Positions 1 through 8,144 of a stretch of 33,620 bases of DNA are shown here, in pieces. The translations under genes were made by a program, and so were the position numbers. The DNA is from Flammeovirgaceae bacterium UBA5008 (lineage in GTDB: Bacteria > Bacteroidota > Bacteroidia > Cytophagales > Cyclobacteriaceae), in assembly GCA_002398365.1 (NCBI GenBank), contig DGYK01000057.1, positions 1 through 33,620 on the forward strand. The letters are read 5' to 3'. Every line of letters begins with the position of its first letter. Position 1 is the first letter of the stretch. The notes beneath the pieces were generated by a model, which saw only the letters and a program-made list of their open reading frames with translations, ran no database searches and had not been told where the DNA came from.

Positions 1-77
1 GAACAGGATTCGAACCTGTGAAGACATAAGTCAACAGATTTACAGTCTGTCCTCGTTGGCCGCTTGAGTATCTCCCC
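1..77 (-). tRNA. tRNA-Tyr (anticodon GTA), 3' end cut off by the window
   Basis: Read on the minus strand, the sequence starts with the acceptor strand GGGGAGA. A D-arm follows, then an anticodon stem ACAGA/TCTGT around the loop CTGTAAA, giving anticodon GTA (complement of 41-43). There is a long variable arm of the class II type, as bacterial tRNA-Tyr has, and a T-arm ACAGG-TTCGAAT-CCTGT. The last visible bases (TTC) fit the start of the 3' acceptor strand, so only about 5 bases plus CCA lie outside the window. A good promoter lies upstream at 167-197. Confidence 0.95.
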
Positions 78-166
78 TACTTTTTTTAAATATTTCACAG
101 AACGCCTTGAATCGCGTAAAAACCGCTTTTCAGCCCATTTTCCTATCCACTAAAAAAACGGGAACG

Positions 167-197
167 CAAAATTATACGGTTTTTTGGTTTAGACAAA
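167..197 (-). promoter_or_regulatory. Predicted Bacteroidota-type promoter for tRNA-Tyr
   Basis: On the minus strand the -33 element TTTG (complement of 194-197) is followed by 19 nt and the -7 element TAATTTTG (complement of 167-174), a full match to TAnnTTTG. Transcription would start near 160, about 80 nt before the mature tRNA. Confidence 0.7.
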
Positions 198-265
198 CGT
201 TGAATCAGGTTTTCGTCTATTAAATAATTTCGCTAGCCAGCTTTTTGGATGGTTTCGGGCTCTGA

Positions 266-571
266 TTACATCAAGACGATTTCGGAGATCACTTCAGAGC
301 CAAACTCTTTTTGCAGGATTTCAATAATCTGCCGTTTGTGAAGGTTCAGATCGTTTTTCATGGAGGGAGACTCCAACTCTACAAACAAAACCTTACCTCG
401 GATGTATAACTTTTTAGTGCGTTTTGCGATGGGTTTCCCTGTCAGTCGCTCCCAGGAAGCGATTAGATTAGCCTCGTCAAATTTGCTTTTGATATGAAAA
501 CTGGAGAGTAAGTGCTGAATGGCATCTCCAATATGCTGCGTATTGCCGTCCGGGTTATTCTTCTTGGCCAT
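266..571 (-). CDS. DUF721 / DciA-like protein
   Basis: A 101-residue protein of the DUF721 family, which includes DciA, the replicative-helicase loader or operator of bacteria that lack DnaC or DnaI. The visible family features are an N-terminal helical part (DAIQHLLSSF), the WERLTGKPIAKRTKKLYIRGKVLFVEL core around residues 40-67 (seen in pieces), and a C-terminal helix that ends in a short strand (ISEIVLM). It is the last gene of a recF - Uma2 - DUF721 unit. The preceding Uma2 stop lies 5 nt from its start codon. Pairing of recF with a DUF721 gene is familiar from Actinobacteria and Bacteroidota, and supports a role in replication or repair. The helicase-loading function is inferred from family membership only. 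Confidence 0.8.
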   Translation of the reverse strand: MAKKNNPDGNTQHIGDAIQHLLSSFHIKSKFDEANLIASWERLTGKPIAKRTKKLYIRGKVLFVELESPSMKNDLNLHKRQIIEILQKEFGSEVISEIVLM

Positions 572-576
572 CTGAA

Positions 577-1167
577 CTACATTCTCAGCTCAGATAAAAT
601 CAGTTCAAATCCGGGAAGTATAGGTGAGCCGGACAATGGTGTATTAAAATCGTTATGTGTACGGCTTTCCTTACCTGGTTCATATATATAAACCACTTCC
701 TCGTCCGCGTCAATGAGCCATCCCAACTGGCAGCCATTGTCGATCCATTCTTGCATTTTTTTCTTGAGGTCCAATAAAGAGTCCGACTTAGATCTTAACT
801 CAATAATAAATTCGGGGCAAAGATGTGGAAAGGAGTCAAGCTCGGCTTTGGGCACCGTGGCCAGTCTTTCTTTGCTGATCCATGCGGCATCGGGATTGCG
901 CATAGAACCATTGGCGAGATAAAACCCGGTGTCAGAATCTACAGTATCACCCAATTTGTACTTTTCATTCCAAAGGTTGAGTTGAAACAAAATGCGATTG
1001 TTTCTTTTTCCTGTGAGATAAGTAGTAGGAGACATAATAATGATTTGACCTGTTGACGTGCGCTCAAACTTGACATCACGGTTATCCTGGCAGAAGCGAA
1101 AAAACTCTTCGTCTGTCATGCTTTCGATGTAGCTGCCTTTAACCAGTGTAGGGAAAATCATAATCAA
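577..1167 (-). CDS. Uma2-family (DUF820) putative endonuclease
   Basis: A 196-residue protein of the Uma2/DUF820 family, which has a PD-(D/E)xK nuclease fold. Visible landmarks are the Asp in RNPDAAW, the Glu in PEFIIELRSKSD, a Lys-rich helix LKKKMQEWIDNG, and the strand LGWLIDADEEVVYIYEPG, all in family order. The substrate is unknown; these proteins are best known from cyanobacteria, where they occur in many copies. The start at 1167 lies 15 nt after the recF stop and the stop lies 5 nt before the DUF721 start, so it is probably co-transcribed with both. Its first residues (MIMIF) allow a start two codons later. A second, divergent Uma2 gene is at 5910-6473. Confidence 0.8.
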   Translation of the reverse strand: MIMIFPTLVKGSYIESMTDEEFFRFCQDNRDVKFERTSTGQIIIMSPTTYLTGKRNNRILFQLNLWNEKYKLGDTVDSDTGFYLANGSMRNPDAAWISKERLATVPKAELDSFPHLCPEFIIELRSKSDSLLDLKKKMQEWIDNGCQLGWLIDADEEVVYIYEPGKESRTHNDFNTPLSGSPILPGFELILSELRM

Positions 1168-1182
1168 ATTTAGGCAAAAAAA

Positions 1183-2310
1183 TCAACCCTTTGTAAAAAT
1201 GCCGTTTTGCACCGTAAACACTTGAGCGCTTACATTGGCGGCTTTAATGATTTCTAAACTCCGGCCTTCACGTGCATCGGTAATAAAAATCTGACCGAAA
1301 GTGCCCTGCGAAATCAACCGCATGAGTTGGTGAATACGGTAGTCGTCTAACTTGTCGAAAATATCATCTAATAATAAGAGTGGTTTTATGGACTTTGACT
1401 GAGCAATGGCGTGAAACTCCGCCAACTTAAGTGCAATCAAAAAAGACTTTTGCTGTCCTTGTGATCCGAACTTTTTCAATTCTCGACCATTGATCAGAAA
1501 TTCAAAATCATCTCGGTGAACTCCTGTAGTGGTTCTTTGGAGAGCTATATCCTTCGAAAGGTTTTTTACTAGCAAAACAGCAAAATCAGCGTTCTGTAAA
1601 TCTGAGTTATAATCTACTTTTACTTCCTCCTTGGCCCCATCAATCAAAAAAAGGTATTGCTCCTGCAGATGAGGTAAAAACTCATTCACCCATGCGGCAC
1701 GCTTTTTGGAAATGACCTGGCCTGCCGGAATCAGTTTTTGATCGTAACTGGCAAGCAGATCATGATCGACCGCTCCAGTTTCTGAAAAAGTCCGCAAAAG
1801 GCTATTTCGTTGCTTGAGGTGATTGGTATAAATGATCAGGTTTTCGAGATAGGACTTATCCAATTGCGAAAGCAGTGTATCAAAAAATTTCCTGCGTACT
1901 TCTCCCCCATCCCAAATTAGCTCAATATCCTGCGGGGCGATAAGCACCACGGGGAATCGGCCGATATGCTCGGAAAATTTAGTACAGTCTTGCCCATCTT
2001 CCCGAAGGATTTTTTTTTGACCGGTTTGAAAGGAGCACATGACCTCCTTGGTCCTCATTTTTTCCTGCGAATTCAGCATTCCCATTTCAAATTGGCCTTT
2101 TATCATAAACTGATTCAGGCCTATTTTCACATTCTGGGCATCGGAAGTATTGATAGCGCTTCGTGTAAACGATAGATAATGAATAGCATCAAGCAAGCTG
2201 GTTTTGCCGCTTCCGTTTTTGCCAAGCAGACAAACAATGTCGTTTTCAAACTCTAATTGAGCTTCTTCAATGTTTTTAAAACAGAACAGGTTGAGCTTGC
2301 GAAGGTGCAC
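1183..2310 (-). CDS. recF: DNA replication and repair protein RecF
   Basis: A 375-residue SMC-like ATPase that acts with RecO and RecR to load RecA at single-stranded gaps. Walker A is GKNGSGKTS at residues 30-38. The signature-like region GSQGQQKSFLIALKLA and Walker B LLLLDDIFDKLD lie near the C terminus, as in the family, and the length is typical. The start codon is GTG at 2308-2310: no ATG is available where the conserved N terminus MHLRKLNLFCFKNIEEA begins. It is the first gene of the minus-strand unit with Uma2 and DUF721, and is divergent from pdhA across about 137 nt. I did not find a convincing TAnnTTTG box for recF. Confidence 0.95.
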   Translation of the reverse strand: MHLRKLNLFCFKNIEEAQLEFENDIVCLLGKNGSGKTSLLDAIHYLSFTRSAINTSDAQNVKIGLNQFMIKGQFEMGMLNSQEKMRTKEVMCSFQTGQKKILREDGQDCTKFSEHIGRFPVVLIAPQDIELIWDGGEVRRKFFDTLLSQLDKSYLENLIIYTNHLKQRNSLLRTFSETGAVDHDLLASYDQKLIPAGQVISKKRAAWVNEFLPHLQEQYLFLIDGAKEEVKVDYNSDLQNADFAVLLVKNLSKDIALQRTTTGVHRDDFEFLINGRELKKFGSQGQQKSFLIALKLAEFHAIAQSKSIKPLLLLDDIFDKLDDYRIHQLMRLISQGTFGQIFITDAREGRSLEIIKAANVSAQVFTVQNGIFTKG

Positions 2311-2390
2311 AGTAAAAATTTGCGAGTCGCAATTTCACCCAAAGTAGGCAAGCAGCCAAAGAATAGTTCGACTACATTAACAAATGCCCG

Positions 2391-2422
2391 TTTGGCAGTT
2401 GTTTGGCTGTAATGTATTTTCG
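2391..2422 (+). promoter_or_regulatory. Predicted promoter for pdhA
   Basis: TTTG at 2391-2394, a 20-nt spacer, and TATTTTCG at 2415-2422, one mismatch from TAnnTTTG. It lies 24 nt before the preferred pdhA start and would fall inside the gene if the upstream ATG at 2384 were used. The same TTCG variant and spacing occur at 13467-13498. Confidence 0.5.
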
Positions 2423-2446
2423 CAACTCTTAAAAGAATCAAAATCT

Positions 2447-3463
2447 ATGGCAACAGCAGCTAAAGGCAAGGCAAAATCAGAGTACTCAAAAGAAACCTAT
2501 TTATTTTGGTTCGAATCGATGCTTTTGATGCGCAAGTTTGAAGAAAAGGCGGGTCAATTGTATGGCATGCAGAAAATCAGAGGATTCTGTCATTTATATA
2601 TAGGTCAGGAGGCATGCGCTGCCGGAGCTGTTTCGGCTTTGCGCAGAGGCGACAAATACATTACTGCTTACCGTGATCACGCCCATCCTCTAGCGCTGGG
2701 TACTAGCCCAAACAAAATTATGGCCGAACTTTACGGCAAGGAAACAGGAGTTTCCAAGGGAAAAGGCGGATCGATGCACATTTTCGATAAAGAAAACCAC
2801 TTTTTTGGCGGGCATGGAATTGTAGGCGGACAAGTGCCGCTGGGTGCAGGTATCGCTTTCGCGGAAATGTATAATAAGACGGGCAATTTGTGCATTTGCT
2901 ACATGGGTGATGGAGCTGTGCGCCAAGGTGCCTTTCATGAAGCCTTGAATTTGGCCATGCTGTGGAAGATTCCAGTAATTTTTGTGATAGAAAATAATGG
3001 CTATGCCATGGGTACGTCCGTGAAAAGAACTTCGAATGTAACTGAGCTTTACACTTTGGGCGAATCGTATGATATGCCATCTGAGCCTGTGGATGCGATG
3101 AATGTAGAAGCGGTACACGATGCGGTGGCACGTGCAGCCGAGCGCGCCCGTGCCGGTGAAGGCCCCACTTTGTTGGAATTCCGTACCTATCGTTATAAAG
3201 GACACTCCATGAGCGATCCGCAAAAGTATCGCACAAAAGAAGAGGTAGAAGAATACAAACACAGAGACCCTATTGAGTCAGTTCGTCAAACCATTCTGAC
3301 AAAGAAAATAGCCACTGAAGCTGATTTAGCTGCTATTGAAGAAAAGGTGAATGGTCAAGTGGAGGAAAGCGTGAAGTTTGCGGAAGAATCGAATTTCCCT
3401 GACGCTTCCGAAGCGTTGAAAGACATTTATGAACAGACTGACTATCCGTTTGTATTGGATTAA
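2447..3463 (+). CDS. pdhA: Pyruvate dehydrogenase E1 component, alpha subunit
   Basis: A 338-residue E1 alpha chain that binds thiamine diphosphate and, with E1 beta, decarboxylates pyruvate and acetylates the E2 lipoyl domain. Visible motifs are YRDHAHPLALG, KGGSMHIF, and the ThDP-binding GDGAVRQGAFHEA...IPVIFVIENN segment (GDG to NN, about 30 residues). The phosphoryl-loop region YRYKGHSMSDPQKYRTKEE is also present. ATG 2447 is preferred over an in-frame ATG at 2384. The extra 21 residues do not look like the family, and a promoter-like sequence covers them. The E1 beta gene is not in the window. The gene is monocistronic here, since the next gene has its own promoter box. Confidence 0.93.
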   Translation: MATAAKGKAKSEYSKETYLFWFESMLLMRKFEEKAGQLYGMQKIRGFCHLYIGQEACAAGAVSALRRGDKYITAYRDHAHPLALGTSPNKIMAELYGKETGVSKGKGGSMHIFDKENHFFGGHGIVGGQVPLGAGIAFAEMYNKTGNLCICYMGDGAVRQGAFHEALNLAMLWKIPVIFVIENNGYAMGTSVKRTSNVTELYTLGESYDMPSEPVDAMNVEAVHDAVARAAERARAGEGPTLLEFRTYRYKGHSMSDPQKYRTKEEVEEYKHRDPIESVRQTILTKKIATEADLAAIEEKVNGQVEESVKFAEESNFPDASEALKDIYEQTDYPFVLD

Positions 3464-3469
3464 TAGTCT

Positions 3470-3499
3470 TTTGATTACCAAGTAGATTTCTTAGTTTTG
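3470..3499 (+). promoter_or_regulatory. Predicted promoter for the TPR protein gene
   Basis: TTTG at 3470-3473, an 18-nt spacer, and a full-match -7 element TAGTTTTG at 3492-3499. Transcription would start near 3506, about 46 nt before the ATG at 3552. Confidence 0.65.
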
Positions 3500-3551
3500 C
3501 GTCCCTATTTTTAAGAATATCAGAAATAGGTAGACCTTATTTTTATACACC

Positions 3552-4241
3552 ATGGCGAAGAAAAAAGAAGAAAGCAAAGATTTACTAGAGAACCCGGAGG
3601 TCTTACAGGAAAAGCTGGAAGGACTTGAAAGCTGGGCAGAAAAAAATCTAAAACTATTGGGCATTGTTGTAGGTATCGCAATTCTGGCAGTTGGTGGCTA
3701 TTTCGGATTCCGTTATTATGTTGATCAACAAGATGGAGTAGCCCAAAAAGAGATGTTTCAGGCGATCCGTTATTTCGAAGCCGACAGCTTAAACTTGGCT
3801 TTAAATGGCGATGGAAACAACTTGGGTTTTCTTCAAATCATTGAAGACTACAGCCTGACAAAAGCTGGCAATCTGGCGAATTTCTATACTGGTGTTATCT
3901 ACCTAAAGCAAGGTAAATTCCCATTGGCAATTTACCACTTGGAGGATTTCAGTGCAGATGACTTGTTGGTTCAGGCACGTGCTTACAGCCTGATTGGAGA
4001 TGCCTACATGGAACAAAAGAAATATGATGAAGCGGCTCGTTATTATGATAAGGCCAGCAATTATAAACCCAATAAGGAATTCACTCCTACCTATTTGATG
4101 AAAGCGGCTTTGGCTTACGAAAAGTTAAATGACGTAGAAAAAGCAAAAGCTGCTTACCAAACTATTATTGATACTTACTTCGATTCAAGCGAAGTACAAA
4201 ACGCAAAAAAATATAAAGCCAAATTAGAGGTCAACTCCTAA
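3552..4241 (+). CDS. Membrane-anchored tetratricopeptide repeat protein
   Basis: A 229-residue protein with a charged N-terminal stretch (residues 1-30), one transmembrane helix (about 33-55, LLGIVVGIAILAVGGYFGF) and a soluble domain with TPR units. The clearest TPR units are at about 130-165 (ARAYSLIGDAYMEQKKYDEAARYYDKA) and 172-205 (YLMKAALAYEKLNDVEKAKAAYQ). The layout resembles YfgM-type proteins, which carry one N-terminal helix and periplasmic TPRs and help envelope protein folding, but that role is only an analogy. The gene has its own promoter box and ends at a terminator just ahead of prfC. Confidence 0.75.
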   Translation: MAKKKEESKDLLENPEVLQEKLEGLESWAEKNLKLLGIVVGIAILAVGGYFGFRYYVDQQDGVAQKEMFQAIRYFEADSLNLALNGDGNNLGFLQIIEDYSLTKAGNLANFYTGVIYLKQGKFPLAIYHLEDFSADDLLVQARAYSLIGDAYMEQKKYDEAARYYDKASNYKPNKEFTPTYLMKAALAYEKLNDVEKAKAAYQTIIDTYFDSSEVQNAKKYKAKLEVNS

Positions 4242-4258
4242 TCACGCTTACCAAAAAA

Positions 4259-4291
4259 TAAAAGGGGTAGATTTTTCTATCCCTTTTTTAT
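4259..4291 (+). terminator. Intrinsic terminator between the TPR gene and prfC
   Basis: GGGGTAGA and TCTATCCC form an 8-bp stem with one G-U pair, flanked by AAA on the left and a run of six T on the right. It ends only about 11 nt before the prfC start codon, so it may also limit read-through into prfC. Confidence 0.75.
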
Positions 4292-4301
4292 TATTCAAAG
4301 T

Positions 4302-5885
4302 ATGACTTTAGAACAAGAAATAGCCAAGCGGAGAACTTTCGGAATCATTTCTCACCCCGATGCCGGTAAAACTACACTTACGGAAAAGTTACTTTTATTC
4401 GGAGGTGCTATTCAAAAAGCGGGAGCAGTAAAATCCTCCAAAATTAAAGATCATGCGCGCAGCGACTGGATGGAAATTGAAAAGCAGCGAGGTATTTCGG
4501 TTGCTACTTCGGTAATGGGCTTTGAATACAAAGATGTAAAAATCAATTTGCTCGATACACCCGGTCACCAGGACTTTGCAGAAGACACCTACCGCACGCT
4601 TACGGCTGTGGACAGTGTGATCATGGTAATTGATTGCGTGAAGGGTGTCGAAATCCAAACTGAAAAATTGATGGAGGTGTGTCGCATGCGCAATACGCCC
4701 GTGATCTGCTTCATCAATAAATTAGATCGCGAAGGTCAGGATCCTTTTGACCTGTTGGATGAGGTAGAGGAAAAGTTGGGCATTAAAGTGCGCCCGCTGA
4801 GCTGGCCCATTAGTATGGGTAAAACATTCAAAGGTGTATATAACCTGTATGAAAAAAGTTTGCAGCTATTTACACCTAGTAAAGTAACCGTTCAAGAAAG
4901 CATCGAGATTTCAGATATCTACTCTGAAGAAATGGATAAGCTGGTGGGTGAAAATTATGCTAAACAACTGCGCGCAGATGTTGAATTGATCGAAGGCGTA
5001 TACCCGGAATTTGACGAAAAAGATTACTTGAGCGGAAAAGTTGCGCCCGTATTTTTTGGGAGTGCGGTTAATAATTTCGGAGTGAAAGAATTGCTCGATG
5101 CCTTCATTCGCATTGCGCCTCCGCCTATTCCAAGAGAAACGACTGTGCGTGTAGTAAAACCGGAAGAAGAAAAATTCTCCGGTTTCATTTTCAAGATTCA
5201 CGCCAACATGGACCCGAAACATCGTAACCGCATCGCGTTTATCCGCGTGTGCTCTGGTCTATTTGAAAGAGGAAGTAATTATCTTCATGTACGTCAGGAT
5301 AAAAATATCCGTTTTTCGAATGTTACCGCATTCATGGCACAAGACCGCGAAACGGTAGATCAGGCTTGGCCCGGAGATATTGTGGGTTTGTACGATACCG
5401 GCAATTTAAAAATTGGCGACACGCTTACGGAAGGCGAGAAAATGGTTTACACCGGCATTCCTAGTTTTTCACCTGAGATTTTCAAAGAGGTGATTAATAA
5501 AGATGCCATGAAAACCAAGCAACTCGAAAAAGGACTTTTGCAGTTGATGGAAGAAGGCGTGGCTCAATTGTTTACCTATGAATTGGGGAAAAAGAAAGTA
5601 GTTGGTGTGGTAGGTGCACTTCAGTTTGAAGTAATTCAGTTTCGCTTGAAAAACGAATACAGTGCTTCAGTTGAGTTTGCACCTCAAAACATTTACAAGG
5701 CGTGTTGGATCAGCAGCAAAAATCCCAAGAAGCTGGCGGAATTTATTGAATCGAAGCAGCGGCACATTGCCCGTGATAAAGACGATAAGCTGGTGTTTAT
5801 GGCAGAGTCCCGTGCGTGGCTACAAATGGTGCAGGATAACTTTCCTGAAATCAACTTCCACTTTACCTCGGAATTTAAGGATTAG
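4302..5885 (+). CDS. prfC: Peptide chain release factor 3 (RF3)
   Basis: A 527-residue translational GTPase that removes RF1 or RF2 from the ribosome after peptide release. G1 is SHPDAGKT (residues 17-24), G3 is DTPGHQDF (85-92) and G4 is NKLD (139-142). The N terminus MTLEQEIAKRRTFGIISHPDAGKT is the usual RF3 start (described in pieces), and the length is the family norm. It starts about 11 nt after a terminator T-run and no TAnnTTTG box was seen in the short gap. Expression may therefore depend on read-through or on an unrecognised promoter inside the TPR gene. Confidence 0.95.
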   Translation: MTLEQEIAKRRTFGIISHPDAGKTTLTEKLLLFGGAIQKAGAVKSSKIKDHARSDWMEIEKQRGISVATSVMGFEYKDVKINLLDTPGHQDFAEDTYRTLTAVDSVIMVIDCVKGVEIQTEKLMEVCRMRNTPVICFINKLDREGQDPFDLLDEVEEKLGIKVRPLSWPISMGKTFKGVYNLYEKSLQLFTPSKVTVQESIEISDIYSEEMDKLVGENYAKQLRADVELIEGVYPEFDEKDYLSGKVAPVFFGSAVNNFGVKELLDAFIRIAPPPIPRETTVRVVKPEEEKFSGFIFKIHANMDPKHRNRIAFIRVCSGLFERGSNYLHVRQDKNIRFSNVTAFMAQDRETVDQAWPGDIVGLYDTGNLKIGDTLTEGEKMVYTGIPSFSPEIFKEVINKDAMKTKQLEKGLLQLMEEGVAQLFTYELGKKKVVGVVGALQFEVIQFRLKNEYSASVEFAPQNIYKACWISSKNPKKLAEFIESKQRHIARDKDDKLVFMAESRAWLQMVQDNFPEINFHFTSEFKD

Positions 5886-5909
5886 AGAAAATTGACCGAG
5901 TTCTGCATT

Positions 5910-6473
5910 CTACCGAATGAATAAATCTTGAAATTTGAACGAGAGGCCGGGTAGCAGTTTCGATACAACCTCACCTTCTTCAACTAGATAAAGAATAGGC
6001 GTATCCACATCTTCGACACGGAAATCATAAATCTCAAGTGTATTATTTCCCGGATCGATGATCCAATACTCCTTCACTCCAAATTTCTGATAAAGTTTTC
6101 TCTTTTGATTTCGGTCTTTAAAACTATTGGAGGGTGAAAGAACTTCTACAGCCAAATCGGGCGCTGCATTTAGCCCGCGCTCAGAAATAATACCCAGGTT
6201 TTCTTTAGCTACGTATAACAAATCTGGTTGAAAAACATTTCTTCTATCCAAAATGACATCAACTGGTGAAAACATTACAATTCCACCGTTTTTGCGAGAA
6301 AATGCTTTCAAGAGGTCATACAAATTTCCACAAATGATTTGATGCGTAAAACTGGGCGCTGGACTCATAAAAACTTCACCATTGATTAATTCGCAAGGCA
6401 GGTTTGATTCTTCCAGTTTCATGAATTCATCCACCGTCCATTCCTTCGTTCTGTCAATCGTTGCTGTTTGCAT
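5910..6473 (-). CDS. Uma2-family (DUF820) putative endonuclease
   Basis: A 187-residue member of the Uma2/DUF820 PD-(D/E)xK-fold family. It shows the canonical pattern: FQPDLLYV for the first acidic residue, PDLAVEVLSPSN for the Glu, a basic helix DRNQKRKLYQKFGV, and EYWIIDPGNNTLEIY. ATG 6473 (MQTATIDRTKEWTVDEF) is preferred to an upstream start at 6500, because the family begins with such a strand and WTVDEFMKLEE helix. It is convergent with prfC (25 nt apart) and divergent from the pseudouridine synthase across only 36 nt. The sequence differs clearly from the Uma2 gene at 577-1167, so this is not a recent local duplication. Confidence 0.8.
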   Translation of the reverse strand: MQTATIDRTKEWTVDEFMKLEESNLPCELINGEVFMSPAPSFTHQIICGNLYDLLKAFSRKNGGIVMFSPVDVILDRRNVFQPDLLYVAKENLGIISERGLNAAPDLAVEVLSPSNSFKDRNQKRKLYQKFGVKEYWIIDPGNNTLEIYDFRVEDVDTPILYLVEEGEVVSKLLPGLSFKFQDLFIR

Positions 6474-6509
6474 GGTTATAAAGTTACAAAAAATTAGCAA
6501 GTTTGGCTT

Positions 6510-7178
6510 ATGTTAGAAATCCTATATGAAGACAACCATTTACTGGTGATAAACAAATCGGCTGGTGTATTAGTACAAGGAGATGCCACCGGAGATAAAC
6601 CTTTAGTTGAACTTTGTAAGGAATACATCAAAGAAAAATATCAAAAGCCGGGAGAAGTTTTTTTAGGTGTTGTTCATCGGCTTGATCGCCCGGTCAGTGG
6701 GGTTGTGGTTTTTGCGCGCACCTCAAAGGCGCTGGAACGGATGAATGAGCTGTTTCGAAATAAGGAAACAAAAAAAACCTATTGGGCATTAGTTGGGAAC
6801 AAACCTAATCAGGCGGAAGGAACCCTGATTCACTGGCTTGTAAAGGACGAAAAGAAAAACAAAACAACGGCCTTCAAAAAAGAGCATCCGCAAGGACAAC
6901 GATCAGAACTAAGCTACCGACACCTGTCAACCAAATCAGGCTTGCACCTGCTGGAGGTTCAACCTGTTACCGGAAGGCCGCATCAAATCCGTGTTCAGTT
7001 ATCTTCAATGGGCTGCTCAATTGTGGGCGATGTCAAATATGGTTTTGAAGTCGGCAATGCAGATAATAGCATTTGCCTTCATGCTCGACAGCTTCAATTT
7101 ATTCATCCGGTTAAAAAAGAGCCTTTGACCATTCAGGCTGATTTACCCAAAAATCAGTTTTGGAAACTATTTACCTGA
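6510..7178 (+). CDS. RluA-family pseudouridine synthase
   Basis: A 222-residue enzyme of the RluA/RluC/RluD family, which isomerises uridine to pseudouridine in rRNA or tRNA. The catalytic motif HRLDRPVSG carries Asp59, and the later family block VTGRPHQIRVQLSSMGCSIVGDVKYG is recognisable. There is no S4 RNA-binding domain at the N terminus, so it is a short type like RluA or TruC; the target site cannot be told from sequence. It is followed after 29 nt by a small membrane protein on the same strand. Confidence 0.88.
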   Translation: MLEILYEDNHLLVINKSAGVLVQGDATGDKPLVELCKEYIKEKYQKPGEVFLGVVHRLDRPVSGVVVFARTSKALERMNELFRNKETKKTYWALVGNKPNQAEGTLIHWLVKDEKKNKTTAFKKEHPQGQRSELSYRHLSTKSGLHLLEVQPVTGRPHQIRVQLSSMGCSIVGDVKYGFEVGNADNSICLHARQLQFIHPVKKEPLTIQADLPKNQFWKLFT

Positions 7179-7207
7179 TTACGTTCTTTACAGGAAAAGG
7201 AATCTGG

Positions 7208-7516
7208 ATGAGTTGGTTGCAGAAATTAAAGGCGAGGTGGAAAGTGGATAACCTGCTTCAGGTTGTTCTGATATTAGTAGTCTTTGCCTGTACCGGATTT
7301 ACCGTTTTATTTCTGAAACGCCCCCTTTTCAATTACTGGTTTGGCGAAGGCAGTATGCCGGTATGGGCCAGTACCATCTATTATATTTTGATACTGCCTA
7401 TTTATAATGTGTTATTGTTGTTGTATGGTTTTATTTTCGGTCAATTCACATTTTTCTGGGATTTTGAGAAGCGCTTCTTCGCCCGAATAATGGCTATCTT
7501 TACAAAGAAAAAATAG
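7208..7516 (+). CDS. Small membrane protein (DUF6787-like)
   Basis: A 102-residue protein with two predicted membrane helices, at about residues 17-38 (LQVVLILVVFACTGFTVLFL) and 57-80 (IYYILILPIYNVLLLLYGFIFG), and basic ends (WLQKLKARWK; FAKRF-like and IFTKKK). ATG 7208 is chosen because the longer reading from 7160 overlaps the end of the pseudouridine synthase. The sequence resembles a Bacteroidota family I remember as DUF6787; its function is unknown. It probably shares a transcript with the upstream gene. Confidence 0.7.
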   Translation: MSWLQKLKARWKVDNLLQVVLILVVFACTGFTVLFLKRPLFNYWFGEGSMPVWASTIYYILILPIYNVLLLLYGFIFGQFTFFWDFEKRFFARIMAIFTKKK

Positions 7517-7580
7517 CGTCAATGCTTTTATTATGTATCGGCATTAAAATTTTCAAACCAATCTTTAAACTAATCTTCCC

Positions 7581-8078
7581 ATGAAAAAAAATCTATTTCT
7601 TGTCCCCTTCGTTCTCTTCTTTTCATGTTCAGCGCCAAAGTTTGCTGCTAACCAAACCACACAAGATGCTAGTATTGCCGGAGCTTCCAACGCCAGCTCA
7701 AAGCAGGCCACAGATGGAGAAAGTGTATTAACTGCCAGCACAAAAGCTACACCTAGCTTAGTCGTTGAAGAAGCCCGTGCCGAATTCAAAAAGAACTATC
7801 TGAAGTTATCCAAAGAGGAGCAGAAAGAAGTGCGTCAGTTGTTAAAGAAAGAGATCAAAAAAATGGTAAAAGTTCAAAAATCACAGAAGAAAGAAATGTC
7901 TGTATCTTCTACACAAGCCAGAGGATTGGATCATGACTTGAAATTAGCTGCTATTTTCGGTGCGGTTGGGGTTGTTGGTTTGTTGTTAGGATCAGCCGGT
8001 CAGTTCTTCACCATCATTGGAGCGATCTCATTGATCATCGGCACCGTATTTTTTGTGAAGTGGTTGTTGGAACAATAG
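7581..8078 (+). CDS. Putative lipoprotein with C-terminal membrane segments
   Basis: A 165-residue protein. The N terminus is a lipoprotein signal peptide with the lipobox FFSC (Cys16). A Ser/Thr/Ala-rich linker follows (about 17-65), then a Lys/Glu-rich helical region (about 66-105, EEQKEVRQLLKKEIKKM). The C terminus has two hydrophobic stretches (about 116-138 and 140-162, IIGAISLIIGTVFFVKWLL). I do not recognise a characterised family. It is convergent with atpC and the two share a terminator. Confidence 0.65.
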   Translation: MKKNLFLVPFVLFFSCSAPKFAANQTTQDASIAGASNASSKQATDGESVLTASTKATPSLVVEEARAEFKKNYLKLSKEEQKEVRQLLKKEIKKMVKVQKSQKKEMSVSSTQARGLDHDLKLAAIFGAVGVVGLLLGSAGQFFTIIGAISLIIGTVFFVKWLLEQ

Positions 8079-8095
8079 TTTGAAAATGAAGACAT

Positions 8096-8130
8096 AAAAA
8101 AAGCCCGGTCTTACGATCGGGCTTTTTTTA
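8096..8130. terminator. Bidirectional intrinsic terminator
   Basis: AAGCCCGGTC and GATCGGGCTT form a 10-bp stem with one G-U pair and a TTAC loop, with A-rich sequence to the left and T7 to the right. It sits between the convergent lipoprotein gene and atpC and can end transcription in both directions. Confidence 0.85.
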
Positions 8131-8144
8131 TCGTCTTTACTTGA

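Noticed and set aside
2311..2446. Promoter for recF on the minus strand.
   Set aside because: TACTTTGG- and TATTCTTTG-like strings occur, but none keeps both the TAnnTTTG spacing and a -33 element.
2690..3262. Two long antisense ORFs inside pdhA.
   Set aside because: pdhA has full ThDP motifs on the plus strand; the antisense frames have no recognisable features.
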